A program made the position numbers and the translations under genes. This document shows positions 62,373-64,000 of a stretch of 64,000 nt of DNA, one piece after another. Each line of letters begins with the position of its first letter. The stretch's first letter is position 1. This stretch comes from Mycetocola saprophilus (GTDB lineage Bacteria; Actinomycetota; Actinomycetes; Actinomycetales; Microbacteriaceae), in NCBI RefSeq assembly GCF_000718085.1, contig NZ_JOEC01000001.1, forward strand, positions 248,001 through 312,000, read 5' to 3'. The notes below the pieces were generated by a model. It did not search any database and had not been told where the DNA came from. It worked only from the letters and a program-made list of their open reading frames with translations.

Positions 62373-64000
62373 GTGCGGGTTCCCCTGAACTGGCTGGCTG
62401 AATACGTAGATCTCGAGCCCGGAGCGACCCCCGAGTCGGTCCAGGAGGCCCTGGTCAAGGTGGGTCTGGAAGAGGAGGACGTGCACACGTTCGACCTCAC
62501 CGGACCGATCGTGGTCGGCGAGGTGCTGGAGTTCACCCCCGAGGAGCAGTCCAACGGTAAAACCATCAACTGGTGCCGCGTGCGCGTGGCCGCCGACGGC
62601 GAAATCGCCGCCGATGGTGGCGACGCGATTCACGGCATCGTCTGTGGTGCGCACAACTTCCGCGTGGGTGACAAGGTAGTTGTCACCCTGCCCGGTGCCG
62701 TGCTGCCCGGAAACTTCGTGATCGCCCCGCGCAAGACCTACGGTCACGTGTCCGAGGGCATGATGGCCTCGGCCCGCGAGCTGGGCCTGGGCGACGAGCA
62801 CGATGGCATCATCGTGCTCTCGACCTACGGCATCGACGCCCCCGTGGGCACCCCGGCCCTGCCGCTGCTGGGCCTGGATGACTCCGCGGTGGAGATCAAC
62901 GTGACCCCGGACCGCGGCTACGCGTTCTCGGTGCGCGGTGTGGCCCGCGAGTATTCGCACGCCACCGGTGCGGCCTTCCGCGACCCGGCGCTCGCGCCCG
63001 CCGCGCTGGAGGCCACCGGCTTCTCGGTCGAGATTAAGGATGACGCCCCCATTCGCGGCGTGGTGGGGGCCGACGCCTTCACGACCCGCGTGGTGCGCGG
63101 CGTGGACGCCACCCGCCCGACCCCGCCGTGGCTGGTTGCGCGCCTCTCCCTCGCGGGGGTGCGCTCGATCTCGCTGCTGGTGGATATCACAAACTATGTG
63201 ATGTTCGAGCTGGGTCAGCCGATCCACGGATACGACCTGGACAAGGTTGCCGGCGGACTGGTGGTGCGTCGCGCCGAGAAGGGGGAGACCCTGGTCACCC
63301 TCGACGGGACCGAGCGTAAGCTGCACCCCGAAGACCTGGTGATCGCCGATGACTCCGGGGCGATCGGCCTGGCCGGTGTCATGGGTGGCGCAACCACCGA
63401 GATCAGCGACACCACCACCGATGTGCTGATCGAGGCCGCGCACTTCTCGCCGGTGTCGATCGCGCGTACCGCTCGTCGTCACAAGCTGCCCTCCGAGGCG
63501 TCCAAGCGCTTCGAGCGCGGGGTCGACCCGCGCCTGGGCCGTGCCGCCGCCGCGCGTGTGGCCGAGCTGCTGGTGGAGCTGGCCGGTGGAACGATCGACT
63601 CGCTCGGTCAGACCATCGCCGCCGATGAGGCCCCCGAGGCGATCCTGCTGCCCGCGGGCTACGTGAGCGGCCTGATCGGTACCGAGTACACCGTGGCCGA
63701 GGAAACCTCGGCCCTGGTAGAGATCGGTGCCGAGGTGACCGCCGTGGAGGGCGGCCTGAGCGTGGTGCGTCCCACCTGGCGTTCGGACATCACCGGCCCC
63801 TGCGACCTCGCCGAGGAAATCGCGCGGATCATCGGCTATGACCGCATCCCCTCGCGCCTGCCCGTCGCCCCGCCCGGACGCGGCCTGACCCGCACCCAGC
63901 GTGCGCGTCGCCGCGTGGCTCAGACCCTGGCCGCGGCCGGATCGACCGAGGTGCAGTCCTACCCGTTCGTGTCCGCCGAGACCAATAACATGTTTGGGTC
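62373..64000 (+). CDS. pheT: Phenylalanyl-tRNA synthetase beta subunit (partial, runs off window)
   Basis: The first 542 codons of PheT are present; the frame is open to the last base. The N-terminus MRVPLNWLAEYVDLEPGATP is followed by a tRNA-binding domain (GVVCGAHNFRVGDKVV-like IVCGAHNFRVGDKVVVTLPG), the B3/B4 editing domain and the B5 domain (RRHKLPSEASKRFERGVDP). GTG 62373 is 2 nt after pheS. About 290 C-terminal residues are missing. Confidence 0.96.
   Translation, partial: MRVPLNWLAEYVDLEPGATPESVQEALVKVGLEEEDVHTFDLTGPIVVGEVLEFTPEEQSNGKTINWCRVRVAADGEIAADGGDAIHGIVCGAHNFRVGDKVVVTLPGAVLPGNFVIAPRKTYGHVSEGMMASARELGLGDEHDGIIVLSTYGIDAPVGTPALPLLGLDDSAVEINVTPDRGYAFSVRGVAREYSHATGAAFRDPALAPAALEATGFSVEIKDDAPIRGVVGADAFTTRVVRGVDATRPTPPWLVARLSLAGVRSISLLVDITNYVMFELGQPIHGYDLDKVAGGLVVRRAEKGETLVTLDGTERKLHPEDLVIADDSGAIGLAGVMGGATTEISDTTTDVLIEAAHFSPVSIARTARRHKLPSEASKRFERGVDPRLGRAAAARVAELLVELAGGTIDSLGQTIAADEAPEAILLPAGYVSGLIGTEYTVAEETSALVEIGAEVTAVEGGLSVVRPTWRSDITGPCDLAEEIARIIGYDRIPSRLPVAPPGRGLTRTQRARRRVAQTLAAAGSTEVQSYPFVSAETNNMFG

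Overview
The window is a high-GC actinobacterial chromosome segment, most likely from the family Microbacteriaceae. This is inferred from gene content and order: dapA, rnj, ftsK, pgsA, cinA, a clgR-like regulator, DUF3046, recA, recX, miaB, miaA, dapF, hflX, lexA, hisCBH, priA, DUF1844, infC, rpmI, rplT, a SpoU methyltransferase, pheS and pheT. Other support comes from abundant GTG starts, TAnnnT hexamers 6-8 nt before start codons (leaderless transcripts), an actinobacterial GAAC-N4-GTTC LexA box at recA, and lexA divergent from a LysM protein. No rRNA, tRNA, CRISPR array, insertion sequence or phage gene was seen.

Layout: 1-4660 is the end of a peptide-type ABC transporter operon followed by a flavin monooxygenase and an SfnB/DszC-like flavoprotein. 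4750-7763 holds two membrane proteins of unknown function. 7833-10563 is dapA-rnj. 10793-13892 is an adaptor/ATPase/FtsX-permease exporter (YknXYZ/MacAB type). 14017-24832 runs from ftsK to miaA. 24941-30372 is a tripartite tricarboxylate transporter (minus strand) with a divergent CitA/DcuS-type two-component system. 30414-33787 is dapF, an RsmC-like methyltransferase and hflX. 33924-36115 is ogt, lexA and the divergent LysM gene. 36185-40601 is hisC-hisB-hisH, priA and an SseB-domain gene. 40662-52206 is a minus-strand peptide-ABC/flavin-monooxygenase operon with an M20 amidohydrolase and an aldo/keto reductase. 52413-55208 is DUF1844, infC-rpmI-rplT and a SpoU methyltransferase. 55362-59708 is a degenerate ABC ATPase followed by a complete glutamate-type ABC importer. 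60030-61139 is an AT-richer secreted protein. 61330 to the end is pheS and partial pheT.

How it works together: a conserved housekeeping backbone (lysine/DAP and histidine synthesis, chromosome segregation, SOS response, tRNA modification, translation) carries transport and catabolic modules at otherwise conserved junctions. The SOS circuit is readable: lexA, a LexA box at recA, a hairpin at the recA/recX junction, and a LysM membrane protein in the position of the YneA/ChiZ/DivS division inhibitors. The two flavin-monooxygenase/ABC clusters look like scavenging systems for organosulfur or N-acylated compounds. Convergent gene pairs are separated by long perfect hairpins. The points most worth a second look are the ABC ATPase at 55362 with every catalytic motif altered, two 30-31-codon micro-ORFs bridging genes in the minus-strand operon, an aldo/keto reductase lacking its catalytic Tyr, a possible AUU start for infC, and the low-complexity N-terminal extensions of RecX, MiaA, HflX and a permease.
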